A stretch of 64,000 nucleotides of DNA from the NCBI RefSeq assembly GCF_000424445.1, contig NZ_AUJX01000005.1, forward strand, positions 1-64,000, given 5' to 3'. Of this stretch, positions 7,418 through 16,194 are shown piece by piece. Source of the DNA: Oribacterium sp. NK2B42. GTDB lineage: Bacteria; Bacillota; Clostridia; Lachnospirales; Lachnospiraceae. The position numbers and the translations under genes are program-made. Each line of letters opens with the position of its first letter. Position 1 is the first letter of the stretch. The notes below the pieces were generated by a model, which was given only the letters and a program-made list of their open reading frames with translations, did no database searches and was not told where the DNA came from.

Positions 7418-8602
7418 ATGAAAGAATTTGAATTAAAGTATGGAATGAACCCAAACCAGAAGCCTGCAAAGATCTACATGCATGACGGATCCGAGCTTCC
7501 CATCGAAATCCTGAACGGCCGTCCCGGATACATTAACTTCCTGGATGCTCTTAACAGCTGGCAGCTGGTTTCCGACCTTAAGGAAGCTACAGGCCATGTG
7601 GCTGCTGCATCCTTCAAGCACGTTTCTCCTTCAGGCTCTGCCATCGGCAGAAAGCTTTCCGACAAGCTCAAGAAAGCCTGCTTCGTGGATGACATCGAGG
7701 GCCTCGATGATTCACTTCTTGCATGCGCCTACGCAAGAGCCCGCGGTGTGGACAGAATGTCTTCCTACGGTGACTTCATCGCTCTTTCTGACATCTGCGA
7801 TGCCACAACCGCAAAGATCATTCACCGTGAGGTTTCCGACGGTGTTATCGCTCCGGGATATACAGATGAGGCTCTTGAGATCCTTAAGTCAAAGAAGAAG
7901 GGCGCTTACAATGTAATTAAGATCGATCCTTCCTACAAGCCTGTTGCCGCAGAGCACAAGCAGGTATTCGGTGTGACCTTTGAGCAGGGCAGAAATGACT
8001 ACAAGGTTACGGATGAGGCATTTGCAAACATCGTAACAAAGAATAAGGACATCCCTGAAGAAGCTCGTCTCAACATGACCATCGCCCTTATCACTCTTAA
8101 GTATACTCAGTCAAACTCAGTAGCTTACGCTGAGGATGGCCAGACCATCGGTGTGGGTGCCGGACAGCAGTCAAGAATCCACTGCACACGTCTTGCGGGC
8201 GACAAGGCTGACCACTGGCATCTCCGTCAGAGCGACAGAGTCCTGAATCTTCCTTTCAAGGATGGTCTCCGCAGAGCCGATCGTGATAATGTTATCGACG
8301 TTTATCTCTCAGAGGAGTTTGAGGATGTCATCGGCGACGGCGCATGGCAGCAGTACTTCACTGAGCAGCCGACACCTTTCACAAGAAAGGAACAGAAGGA
8401 GTACCTCGGAAAGCTTACAGGTACAGCTCTCGGTTCTGATGCATTCTTCCCGTTTGGTGACAATATCGAGCGTGCACGTAAGTCCGGTGTGTCTTATGTG
8501 GCTGAGCCGGGCGGATCAATCAGAGATGATCACGTTATTGATACCGCAGACAAATACAACATGGTGGTTTGCTTCACCGGTATGAGGTTGTTCCACCACT
8601 AA
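7418..8602 (+). CDS. purH: AICAR formyltransferase, single-domain PurH
   Basis: Transfers formyl from 10-formyl-THF to AICAR, giving FAICAR. At 394 aa it covers only the transformylase part of bifunctional PurH (about 510 aa); the N-terminal inosinicase domain is absent. Family segments visible are KHVSPSGSAIG near residue 67, DRMSSYGDFIALSD, and the C-terminal FPFGDNIERA, EPGGSIRDD and MRLFHH. GAGGAG precedes the ATG. purO immediately upstream supplies the missing cyclohydrolase step. Confidence 0.95.
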   Translation: MKEFELKYGMNPNQKPAKIYMHDGSELPIEILNGRPGYINFLDALNSWQLVSDLKEATGHVAAASFKHVSPSGSAIGRKLSDKLKKACFVDDIEGLDDSLLACAYARARGVDRMSSYGDFIALSDICDATTAKIIHREVSDGVIAPGYTDEALEILKSKKKGAYNVIKIDPSYKPVAAEHKQVFGVTFEQGRNDYKVTDEAFANIVTKNKDIPEEARLNMTIALITLKYTQSNSVAYAEDGQTIGVGAGQQSRIHCTRLAGDKADHWHLRQSDRVLNLPFKDGLRRADRDNVIDVYLSEEFEDVIGDGAWQQYFTEQPTPFTRKEQKEYLGKLTGTALGSDAFFPFGDNIERARKSGVSYVAEPGGSIRDDHVIDTADKYNMVVCFTGMRLFHH

Positions 8603-8623
8603 TAAATGGGTCGAGAAAAATAT

Positions 8624-9214
8624 ATGAAAGAAAAAACGAAGATTGCGGTGTTGGTCAGTGGGGGCGGAACGAATCTGCAGGCGCTGATCGATGCGGAGAA
8701 GAGGGGCGAGATTCCTGATGGGGAAATCACTTTGGTGGTTGGATCGAAACCCGGAATATATGCTCTTGAGAGAGCGGATAATGCAGGGATAAAGCACGAA
8801 GTTGTTCAGAAGGATGAGGAGAGGCTCATAAAGGTTCTTGATGAGAACGGGATTGAGCTTATCATCCTTGCGGGATATCTCACAATTCTTAGTGAGGCTT
8901 TTACAAAGAAATATGCGGACAGGATCATTAACATCCACCCTTCACTGATTCCGAGTTTCTGCGGAAAGGGTATGTACGGACTTAAGCCTCATGAGGCGGC
9001 TCTCGCCAGAGGAGTTAAGGTTACCGGTGCCACGGTTCATCTTGTAAACGAGATTCCGGATGGCGGACGCATCCTGCTTCAAAAGGCTGTAGACATTGAG
9101 CCCGGTGATACTCCCGAGGTGCTTCAGAAGAGAGTCATGGAACAGGCTGAATGGAAGCTGCTTCCGAAGGCTGCTGAGATGATGAGCCGTGAAATCCGGG
9201 AAGCGAAGGCATAA
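8624..9214 (+). CDS. purN: Phosphoribosylglycinamide formyltransferase PurN
   Basis: Folate-dependent formylation of GAR to FGAR. About 196 aa from the ATG at 8624; an in-frame ATG at 8606 adds six residues and neither has a strong ribosome site. Signatures are the VLVSGGGTNLQAL N-terminus, the INIHPSLIPSF segment with catalytic Asn and His, and HLVNEIPDGGRILLQ with the catalytic Asp. It starts about 20 nt after purH stops, so the two are almost certainly co-transcribed. Confidence 0.95.
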   Translation: MKEKTKIAVLVSGGGTNLQALIDAEKRGEIPDGEITLVVGSKPGIYALERADNAGIKHEVVQKDEERLIKVLDENGIELIILAGYLTILSEAFTKKYADRIINIHPSLIPSFCGKGMYGLKPHEAALARGVKVTGATVHLVNEIPDGGRILLQKAVDIEPGDTPEVLQKRVMEQAEWKLLPKAAEMMSREIREAKA

Positions 9215-9337
9215 AGTAATTAAACAGACTGAGAAGATGCTCAAGCGGGCGCCTGCCCACTCCTGCATTTTCTCCCATTCTTAAAGTCATATCCCTGTCG
9301 GATCAACCAGACCTGTATATGACTTCGGAGGTAAGTT

Positions 9338-10603
9338 ATGAAGATTGGTGTTGTAGGTGGCGGAGGTCGTGAGCACGCCATCATTAAGACATTAAAGAAA
9401 AATGCTTCTATCGAGAAGATTTATGCGATTCCGGGTAACGGAGGTATCGCAAAGGACGCAGAGTGTGTTCCTGATATAAAGGCAACTGATGTGACTGCCG
9501 TTGTTGATTTCTGCAAGTCGGAGGCTCTTGACTATGTGGTTGTGGCTCCGGATGATCCACTTGTTGCCGGCACTGTTGATGCTCTCAAGGAAGCAGGCAT
9601 CCCTGCTTTCGGACCTGAGGCCAAGGCTGCCATCATAGAGGGTTCAAAGGTATTCTCCAAGAACCTTATGAAAAAATACAACATTCCTACTGCCGCTTAC
9701 GAGGTTTTCAATGACATCGAAAAGGCAGAGGAGTATGTTAAAACCTGTCCTATACCTACAGTCATCAAGGCTGACGGTCTCGCTCTCGGAAAGGGCGTCA
9801 TCATCGCCATGACCCGGGAAGAGGCACTTGACGGCATAAAAACCATCATGGAGGAAAAGAAGTTCGGAGCTTCCGGCGACCAGATAGTGATCGAGGAGTT
9901 CCTTGAGGGTCCTGAGGTTTCCGTTCTCAGCTTCACAGACGGAAACGTTGTGGTTCCCATGATCTCATCCATGGATCACAAGCGTATAAATGACAACGAC
10001 GAGGGTCTCAACACCGGAGGCATGGGCACCATCGCACCGAATCCTTACTACACAGACAGCGTAGCAGCAGAGTGCATGGAGAAAATATTCAAGCCTACCA
10101 TCGAGGCCATGAACAAAGAAGGCAGAACCTTCAAAGGCTGTCTCTACTTCGGTCTCATGATCACAAAGGATGGCCCGAAGGTTATCGAATACAACTGCCG
10201 TTTCGGCGATCCCGAGACTCAGGTTGTACTTCCCCTTCTGGACTCTGACCTTCTCACCATCATGCAGGCCACAACCAACGGCACACTTGCCGAAACTGAA
10301 GTCAAGTGGAAGTCCGGCGCTGCCTGCTGCATCGTAGAAGCCTCCGGCGGATATCCCCTTTCCTACAAGTCCGGCTACGAAATCACCGGCATTGATGAAG
10401 TGGATAATGTCTTCGTCGCAGGTGCTGACCTGAAGGACGGCAAACTCTACACCCACGGCGGCCGCGTCCTAGGCGTAGTGGAAATCGCCCCCACCCTCAA
10501 AGAAGCCATCGACAAGGCCTACGATAGTGCAGCGAAGGTCACCTTCAAAGATATGCACATGAGAAAAGACATCGGTCAAAGGGCACTGAAGGCTCTTCAC
10601 TAA
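9338..10603 (+). CDS. purD: Phosphoribosylamine-glycine ligase PurD
   Basis: ATP-grasp enzyme joining glycine to phosphoribosylamine to give GAR. 421 aa. The N-terminus VGGGGREHAI is typical, the ATP-grasp core shows KADGLALGKGV and EEFLEGPEVS, and the metal-binding NCRFGDPETQ lies near residue 288. GGAGGTAAG precedes the start. It follows purN after 123 nt with no visible terminator. Confidence 0.97.
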   Translation: MKIGVVGGGGREHAIIKTLKKNASIEKIYAIPGNGGIAKDAECVPDIKATDVTAVVDFCKSEALDYVVVAPDDPLVAGTVDALKEAGIPAFGPEAKAAIIEGSKVFSKNLMKKYNIPTAAYEVFNDIEKAEEYVKTCPIPTVIKADGLALGKGVIIAMTREEALDGIKTIMEEKKFGASGDQIVIEEFLEGPEVSVLSFTDGNVVVPMISSMDHKRINDNDEGLNTGGMGTIAPNPYYTDSVAAECMEKIFKPTIEAMNKEGRTFKGCLYFGLMITKDGPKVIEYNCRFGDPETQVVLPLLDSDLLTIMQATTNGTLAETEVKWKSGAACCIVEASGGYPLSYKSGYEITGIDEVDNVFVAGADLKDGKLYTHGGRVLGVVEIAPTLKEAIDKAYDSAAKVTFKDMHMRKDIGQRALKALH

Positions 10604-10723
10604 CATCAGTACATCAAATAATAAATATCTACACATTCTATAACTGCATCATCGTAGAAATACCAAGTTAGCATGATAGCTATGATGTATCAGATATTTA
10701 ATTTTACCGCCCGACACAGTGTA

Positions 10724-10912
10724 GGAAAATGTTCGGGATGGGTGACTAGGCTTGCGAGATTCATCAGCGTTTCGTAAGAAATGCTGATGCCCCCAGGCGG
10801 CGAGGCTGTTTCGGCGTAAGCCGAAATCAAACGAAAATGCCTGCGCGTAGCGCATTTCAATGGCATTTTCTCCTCGTATCTCGTGGGCCGGCGCACATCC
10901 CGAACATTTTCC
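10724..10912. repeat. Large nested-palindrome element, copy 1 (purD-purL gap)
   Basis: A 17-bp perfect outer inverted repeat (10724-10740 and 10896-10912) encloses a conserved pair, GGCTTGCGAG and CTCGTGGGCC, that can pair fully only if G-U is allowed. Several inner hairpins follow: CATCAGC/GCTGATG, TTTCGGC/GCCGAAA, TGCGC/GCGCA and GAAAATGCC/GGCATTTTC. Copy 2 is at 21044-21198. The G-U pairs suggest an RNA structure. It fills the purD-purL gap, and the purL ribosome site follows it. Confidence 0.6.
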
Positions 10913-10944
10913 GGACGGTCCAACACAAATATAAGGAGAAACAA

Positions 10945-13900
10945 ATGGTAAATCGAGTTTATGTTGAGAAAAAGGAAGGCCTCCGTCACGAGGCCCAGGG
11001 ACTTCGCCATGACATCCGCCACATACTACTCATTAAGAATCTCACAGACGTACGTCTTCTGAATCGTTACGATGTTGAGGGACTGGATAAAGAAACATTT
11101 GAAAAGGCTACAAGTCTGGTTCTCAGTGAGCCTCAGCTTGATAATGTTTACGCAGAGCTTCCCGAGCATAAGAATGCCTATGTGTTTGCTGTAGAGTTCC
11201 TTCCGGGACAGTTTGACCAGAGAGCCGACTCAGCTGCCCAGTGCATACAGATCCTTACAACCGGAGACCGTCCAAAGGTTCGTTCCGCCAAGGTTTACCT
11301 TCTCTACGGAAACCTCACAGATCAGGAGATCGCCGACATTAAGAAGTATGTCATCAACCCTGTGGAGGCAAGAGAGGCTTCCCTCGAAACCTTCGACACC
11401 CTGGATGTCAAGTATGATATCCCTGAGTCTGTTGATACACTTAACGGCTTTATCACAGCTTCTGAGGATAAGCTCAAGGATATCCTGAAGGATATGGGAC
11501 TGGCAATGGACCTGGATGACCTTAAGTTCTGCCAGAATTATTTCAAAACAGAGGATCGTGATCCTTCCATCACTGAGATCCGCATGATCGATACCTACTG
11601 GTCAGATCATTGCCGTCATACAACCTTCCTTACAACCATAGATGATGTTTCCTTTGAAGATGAGCAGCTCAAGGCTTCCTGGGAGCGTTACATTAATTCC
11701 CGCAAGGAGCTTAACCGCACAAAACCCATCAACCTTATGGATATCGGAACTCTTGCTGCCAAGGTTCTCAAGAAGGAAGGAAAGCTTCCGAAGCTTGATG
11801 AGTCTGAGGAGATCAATGCCTGCACCGTTAAGATAAAGGTTACGGTGGACGGCGAAGCCCAGGACTGGCTCCTTCTTTTCAAGAACGAGACCCACAACCA
11901 TCCTACCGAGATCGAGCCCTTCGGTGGCGCTGCAACCTGTATCGGCGGTGCTATCCGCGATCCTCTTTCAGGAAGATCCTATGTATATCAGGCAATGCGC
12001 GTGACCGGTGCTGCCGATCCTACAGTTTCCGTTAAGGACACCATGACAGGAAAGCTTCCTCAGAGAAAGCTTGTTACCACAGCTGCTGACGGTTACTCAA
12101 GCTACGGCAACCAGATCGGTCTCGCAACAGGTCTTGTAGACGAGCTCTATCATCCGGGCTATGCCGCAAAGCGCATGGAGATAGGTGCAGTCGTTGCTGC
12201 CGCTCCCGCAGAGAATGTCCGCCGCGAAGTGCCTGCTGCCGGGGACGTAGTCATTCTCCTTGGCGGTCGTACAGGCCGTGACGGTATCGGCGGTGCAACC
12301 GGTTCCTCCAAGTCACATAATGTTGAGTCTCTTGAGAAGGATGGCGCAGAGGTTCAGAAGGGTAATGCTCCCGAAGAGCGTAAGCTTCAGCGTCTTTTCC
12401 GTAATGCAGAGGCATCAAGACTTATCAAGCGCTGCAACGATTTCGGTGCCGGCGGAGTTTCCGTTGCCATCGGTGAGCTTGCAGACGGCCTGGACATTGA
12501 CCTTAACAAGGTTCCCAAGAAATATGAAGGTCTCGACGGAACAGAGCTTGCCATCTCAGAGTCACAGGAGAGAATGGCTGTAGTTGTTGAAGCCGGGGAT
12601 ATGGATCGTTTCATGGAGCTTGCCCATGAGGAAAACCTTGAGGCTACACATGTTGCCACGGTAACAGATACAAACAGACTTATCGCACATTGGAACGGCA
12701 AAGACATTATCAATCTGTCACGTGACTTCCTTAACTCAAACGGTGCAGAGAAGCACATTACAGTCAAGGCTGCTGCCGGCGAAAGCATTTACCGGGAGGT
12801 TAAGGGCAGCTTCAGTGAGAACATGACAGCTCTTTCAGAGGATCTCAATGTCTGCTCAAAGAGAGGTCTCAGCGAGCGTTTCGACTCTACCATCGGTGCA
12901 GGAACAGTACTGATGCCCTTCGGCGGAAAGCATCAGCGTACACCTATACAGGCAATGGCCGCAAAGATATCCGTTGAGAAGGGTCACACAGATGACACCT
13001 CGGTTATGGCTTACGGCTACAATCCTTTCATCACTGAGAAGAACTGCTATAAGGGTGCATATCTTGCAGTAGTTGAGTCTGCCGCAAAGCTTATCGCAGC
13101 AGGTGCCGGCTTCGAGGACACTTACCTTACTTTCCAGGAGTACTTCGGAAAGCCGGGTCATGACAGCACACGTTGGGGACAGCCTCTTGAGGCACTTCTC
13201 GGTGCCTTTGATGCACAGCTCGACCTCGGAATCGCTGCCATCGGCGGTAAGGATTCCATGTCCGGAACCTTTGAGAAGCTGGATGTTCCTCCAACACTTG
13301 TTTCCTTCGCCATCACAACAGAGGATGCGAAGTACATCACAAGTCCTGAATTCAAGGGTGCGACCCACAAGGTACTATGGCTGAAGCCTGAGTACAGAAA
13401 TGAGCTTCCCACAAAGGAAAGTCTCCTTACACTTTTCGACTATGTTCATAAGCTCGTGACAGACGGAAAGCTTGCTTCCATTTACACACCGACTTACGGA
13501 GGCGCAGCTGAAGCAGTTCTCAAGCAGTGCATGGGTAATGATTTCGGCTTCGCATTTGCCGGAAGCCTTTCAGTTCAGGATATCTTCGGATATCAGTACG
13601 GAAGCTTCATCCTCGAGCTTAATGAGAAGTCTACTCTTGATGAGATTTATGCAGCATCTGAGCTTAAGGATAAGGGAATCATAGTTGCTGACCTCGGTGA
13701 GACAACAGAAGATTCGGAGATCCGTTACAATAACGAGGTTCTGAAGCTTTCAGACCTTTGTGAGGCTTACGAGGATAAGCTTGAGAAGGTATTTAAGTGC
13801 AACATGAATCTTGATAAGGATGCAGAGCCGGAAGAGGCTGATGTTACAATAGCTGATTACACAGAGGAGAACTGGGTTGCACCTGCTGTATCGGTTGCAA

Positions 13901-14697
13901 AGCCGAAGGTTCTTATCCCTGTGTTCCCTGGCAACAACTGTGAATACGATTCCGCAAAGGCTATGGCTGATGCAGGTCTTGAGCCTGAAATAGTTGTAGT
14001 CAGAAACATGACAAAGCAGGATATCGCAGAGTCTGTCAATGAAGTTGCAAAGCGTATCGAAGAGTCACAGCTTATCTTTATCCCGGGCGGTTTCTCAGGC
14101 GGAGATGAGCCGGATGGTTCCGCTAAATTCATTACCTCTTTCTTCAGAAATGAAGCAGTAAAAACAGCTACCATGGATATGCTCACAAAGCGAGACGGTC
14201 TCATGCTTGGTATCTGCAATGGTTTCCAGGCACTTATAAAGCTTGGTCTTGTGCCCTTTGGTGAGATACGGGATACTGATGAGCATTGCCCGACCCTTAC
14301 CTTCAACACCATCGGCCGTCACCAGTCAAAGATTGTTAATGTCAGGATCGCTTCCAATATGTCTCCATGGCTTCAGGATTCTGAGCCGGGTGACATCTAC
14401 AGTGTTCCTGTCTCACATGGTGAAGGACGTTTCATTTGCGAGCCGGAGCTTTTCAAAAAGCTTGTTGAAAACGGTCAGATCGCAACTCAGTACGTGGATC
14501 TCAGTGGCCACCCGACTATGGACATCCAGTACAACCCCAACGGCTCTTATTATGCGGTTGAGGGTATCACCTCACCTGACGGAAGAGTGCTGGGTAAGAT
14601 GGGACATGCCGAGAGATGGGGGCACAGCCTCTACAAGAATGTACCCGGAAATTACGATATGGGTCTCTTCAAGGCAGCAAAAGAGTATTTTGAATGA
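10945..14697 (+). CDS. purL: Phosphoribosylformylglycinamidine synthase PurL (long, single-chain)
   Basis: Converts FGAR to FGAM using glutamine. 1250 aa, the long form with synthetase and glutaminase in one chain, unlike the PurS/Q/L split form of Bacillus. The synthetase part shows DTYWSDHCRHTTF, ETHNHPTEIEPFGGAAT and GGKDSMSG. The C-terminal class I glutaminase shows FIPGGFSGGDEPDGSAKF and LGICNGFQAL with the nucleophilic Cys, plus the C-terminal SHGEGRF segment. The start at 10945 follows AAGGAG; the longer in-frame start at 10837 lies inside the palindromic element and is rejected. Confidence 0.97.
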   Translation: MVNRVYVEKKEGLRHEAQGLRHDIRHILLIKNLTDVRLLNRYDVEGLDKETFEKATSLVLSEPQLDNVYAELPEHKNAYVFAVEFLPGQFDQRADSAAQCIQILTTGDRPKVRSAKVYLLYGNLTDQEIADIKKYVINPVEAREASLETFDTLDVKYDIPESVDTLNGFITASEDKLKDILKDMGLAMDLDDLKFCQNYFKTEDRDPSITEIRMIDTYWSDHCRHTTFLTTIDDVSFEDEQLKASWERYINSRKELNRTKPINLMDIGTLAAKVLKKEGKLPKLDESEEINACTVKIKVTVDGEAQDWLLLFKNETHNHPTEIEPFGGAATCIGGAIRDPLSGRSYVYQAMRVTGAADPTVSVKDTMTGKLPQRKLVTTAADGYSSYGNQIGLATGLVDELYHPGYAAKRMEIGAVVAAAPAENVRREVPAAGDVVILLGGRTGRDGIGGATGSSKSHNVESLEKDGAEVQKGNAPEERKLQRLFRNAEASRLIKRCNDFGAGGVSVAIGELADGLDIDLNKVPKKYEGLDGTELAISESQERMAVVVEAGDMDRFMELAHEENLEATHVATVTDTNRLIAHWNGKDIINLSRDFLNSNGAEKHITVKAAAGESIYREVKGSFSENMTALSEDLNVCSKRGLSERFDSTIGAGTVLMPFGGKHQRTPIQAMAAKISVEKGHTDDTSVMAYGYNPFITEKNCYKGAYLAVVESAAKLIAAGAGFEDTYLTFQEYFGKPGHDSTRWGQPLEALLGAFDAQLDLGIAAIGGKDSMSGTFEKLDVPPTLVSFAITTEDAKYITSPEFKGATHKVLWLKPEYRNELPTKESLLTLFDYVHKLVTDGKLASIYTPTYGGAAEAVLKQCMGNDFGFAFAGSLSVQDIFGYQYGSFILELNEKSTLDEIYAASELKDKGIIVADLGETTEDSEIRYNNEVLKLSDLCEAYEDKLEKVFKCNMNLDKDAEPEEADVTIADYTEENWVAPAVSVAKPKVLIPVFPGNNCEYDSAKAMADAGLEPEIVVVRNMTKQDIAESVNEVAKRIEESQLIFIPGGFSGGDEPDGSAKFITSFFRNEAVKTATMDMLTKRDGLMLGICNGFQALIKLGLVPFGEIRDTDEHCPTLTFNTIGRHQSKIVNVRIASNMSPWLQDSEPGDIYSVPVSHGEGRFICEPELFKKLVENGQIATQYVDLSGHPTMDIQYNPNGSYYAVEGITSPDGRVLGKMGHAERWGHSLYKNVPGNYDMGLFKAAKEYFE

Positions 14698-14809
14698 TAT
14701 AATAAACTCATTACCTGTACTCCGGATTTACCGGAGTGCAGGAGAGCATGATCATCCCGGGTCCAGATATGAGACCTTTCCGGATATAAGGCTGTTCAGG
14801 ATATGAGAA

Positions 14810-15000
14810 ATGAGAGAAATAAGCAGCGATAAGATAAAAGAATTTATAAATATTGCAATTCCCGCTATTTTCACACGATCCTGAAAACTGCCATTATTCT
14901 ATCGGTGATTCTGGGAGTGGTGCTGTTCTTTCTGTCGGAACCTATCATGAGGCTTTGCAATCGTCAGCCTGACACCCTGCATATTACCGACTTTCTCTGA
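14810..15000 (+). pseudogene. Remnant of a MATE-family efflux transporter
   Basis: Two short reading frames in different phases resemble parts of a MATE transporter. The first (14810-14884) reads as an N-terminus with IKEFINIAIPAIFTRS. The second (14881-15000) gives a membrane segment like the third helix region, with AIILSVILGVVLFFLSEPIM. The two overlap by 4 nt, the intervening sequence is deleted and the C-terminal three quarters are missing. The family call rests on a short match. Confidence 0.5.
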
Positions 15001-15017
15001 TCCCCATGTAATCCCTC

Positions 15018-15049
15018 AACTTCCGCATTATGCGGAAGTTATTTTTTTA
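15018..15049 (+). terminator. Rho-independent terminator after the MATE remnant
   Basis: The stem AACTTCCGCA/TGCGGAAGTT with a 3-nt loop is followed by a T-rich tail. It may end the purL transcript. Confidence 0.85.
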
Positions 15050-15143
15050 TTCAATGGAACCATGGGTCAGATGAGGCCAGACTGTCAAACTACCGACGAA
15101 TAATCTCCTTCGTGAAAGAACCCTGGGCAGAAACATCTCTGTA

Positions 15144-15171
15144 TTGCAATATTTCAAAATCTTGATATAAT
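15144..15171 (+). promoter_or_regulatory. Promoter upstream of the HlyIII-family gene
   Basis: TTGCAA (15144-15149), a 16-nt spacer and TATAAT (15166-15171), preceded by TGA as an extended -10. It leaves a leader of about 165 nt that contains the dispersed repeat at 15251. Confidence 0.65.
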
Positions 15172-15250
15172 TATATGTAGTAATCGAAACTACGTTATGT
15201 AGAGTCGATAGCTTGACTTGGCAGGCTATCATTTGTGTAACAGATATAAC

Positions 15251-15311
15251 AGCCGGTCAGATTTACATTTGTGTATAAGATATTACGGCTTGAAAAACAG
15301 CGTTAATTAGA
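15251..15311. repeat. Dispersed intergenic repeat, copy B
   Basis: Starts AGCCGGTCAGATTTAC and ends near AAAACAGCGTTAATTAG, matching copy A at 6341 over about 60 nt. An internal partial duplication of ATTTGTGTAnnAGATAT overlaps its left side. It lies in the untranslated leader of the next gene. Confidence 0.4.
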
Positions 15312-15340
15312 TAATACGGCTTTTACAGAGGGAGGCATAT

Positions 15341-16012
15341 ATGTTTAAAAAAGGAAATTCTTTACTGCTTAAGATCAAGGATCCAGGCAGTTTCTTGACG
15401 CACTACATCGCTATGATCCTTTCCATGATCGCTGCGATCCCATTGTTTTACAGAGTAGCTCAGCATCCGAGCCTCGAGCGCATACTTGCTTTCGGAGTAT
15501 TTGCTTTAAGCATAGTTCTCCTCTATGCCGCAAGCTCCACCTATCATCTCATAGATATCTCTCCCAAGGTAAACGACACCTTGAAGAAGATCGACCATAT
15601 GATGATCTATATGCTCATCGCCGGAAGCTACACCCCCATTTGCGCCATAGCCCTCGGGGACAGCACAGGCTGGCTGCTGCTTCTGGTTGTATGGATTTTG
15701 TCAGCAATAGGTATGGCCGTAAACATTATCTATATCCATACTCCTAAGTGGCTCAATGCTCTCATTTATATCGCTCTCGGCTGGTTATGTGTCACTGCCA
15801 TCATGAAGATAAGGGCTTCTCTTACGGATGCTGAGTTTTCTCTGCTTTTCTGGGGAGGCGTGATCTACACCATCGGCGGCATCATATATGCACTTAAGCT
15901 TCCTGTATTTGAGCGATTCCCTAAGTATTTCAGAAATCATGAAATATTCCACTGCTTCGTCATCGCAGGTTCCATGTGTCACTACGGCGTTATGATCCTG
16001 CTGGCCGGCTGA
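15341..16012 (+). CDS. Hemolysin III (HlyIII/YqfA, PAQR) family membrane protein
   Basis: 223 aa with about seven hydrophobic helices across residues 22-220. It carries the family's conserved metal-ligand pattern: STYHLID near residue 66 and the C-terminal HEIFHCF with two His. These proteins are inner-membrane relatives of PAQR receptors; the cytolytic name is historical and the physiological role is unclear. It starts ATG after GGGAGG, has its own promoter and a strong terminator, and so forms a single-gene unit. Confidence 0.9.
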   Translation: MFKKGNSLLLKIKDPGSFLTHYIAMILSMIAAIPLFYRVAQHPSLERILAFGVFALSIVLLYAASSTYHLIDISPKVNDTLKKIDHMMIYMLIAGSYTPICAIALGDSTGWLLLLVVWILSAIGMAVNIIYIHTPKWLNALIYIALGWLCVTAIMKIRASLTDAEFSLLFWGGVIYTIGGIIYALKLPVFERFPKYFRNHEIFHCFVIAGSMCHYGVMILLAG

Positions 16013-16027
16013 ATCCATAAAATTCTG

Positions 16028-16061
16028 CTCCATGCACTCTACAGTGCATGGAGTTTTTTTT
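16028..16061 (+). terminator. Rho-independent terminator of the HlyIII-family gene
   Basis: The 11-bp stem CTCCATGCACT/AGTGCATGGAG is followed by a run of eight T. Confidence 0.92.
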
Positions 16062-16194
16062 CTTAACAGTTCTTCTGATGTTTCCACAAAATAGTTTTTG
16101 AAATCTCTATGAAAACCGCATTAACCTATGTTATATTTAAAGGACATATGGACGTATTGATGTCTATTTATTTCCAGACAAATGGGGGACTAAA

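Noticed and set aside
10837-10944. 36-residue N-terminal extension of purL
   Set aside because: It is encoded by the palindromic element and has no ribosome site; the ATG at 10945 follows AAGGAG and gives the normal PurL start.
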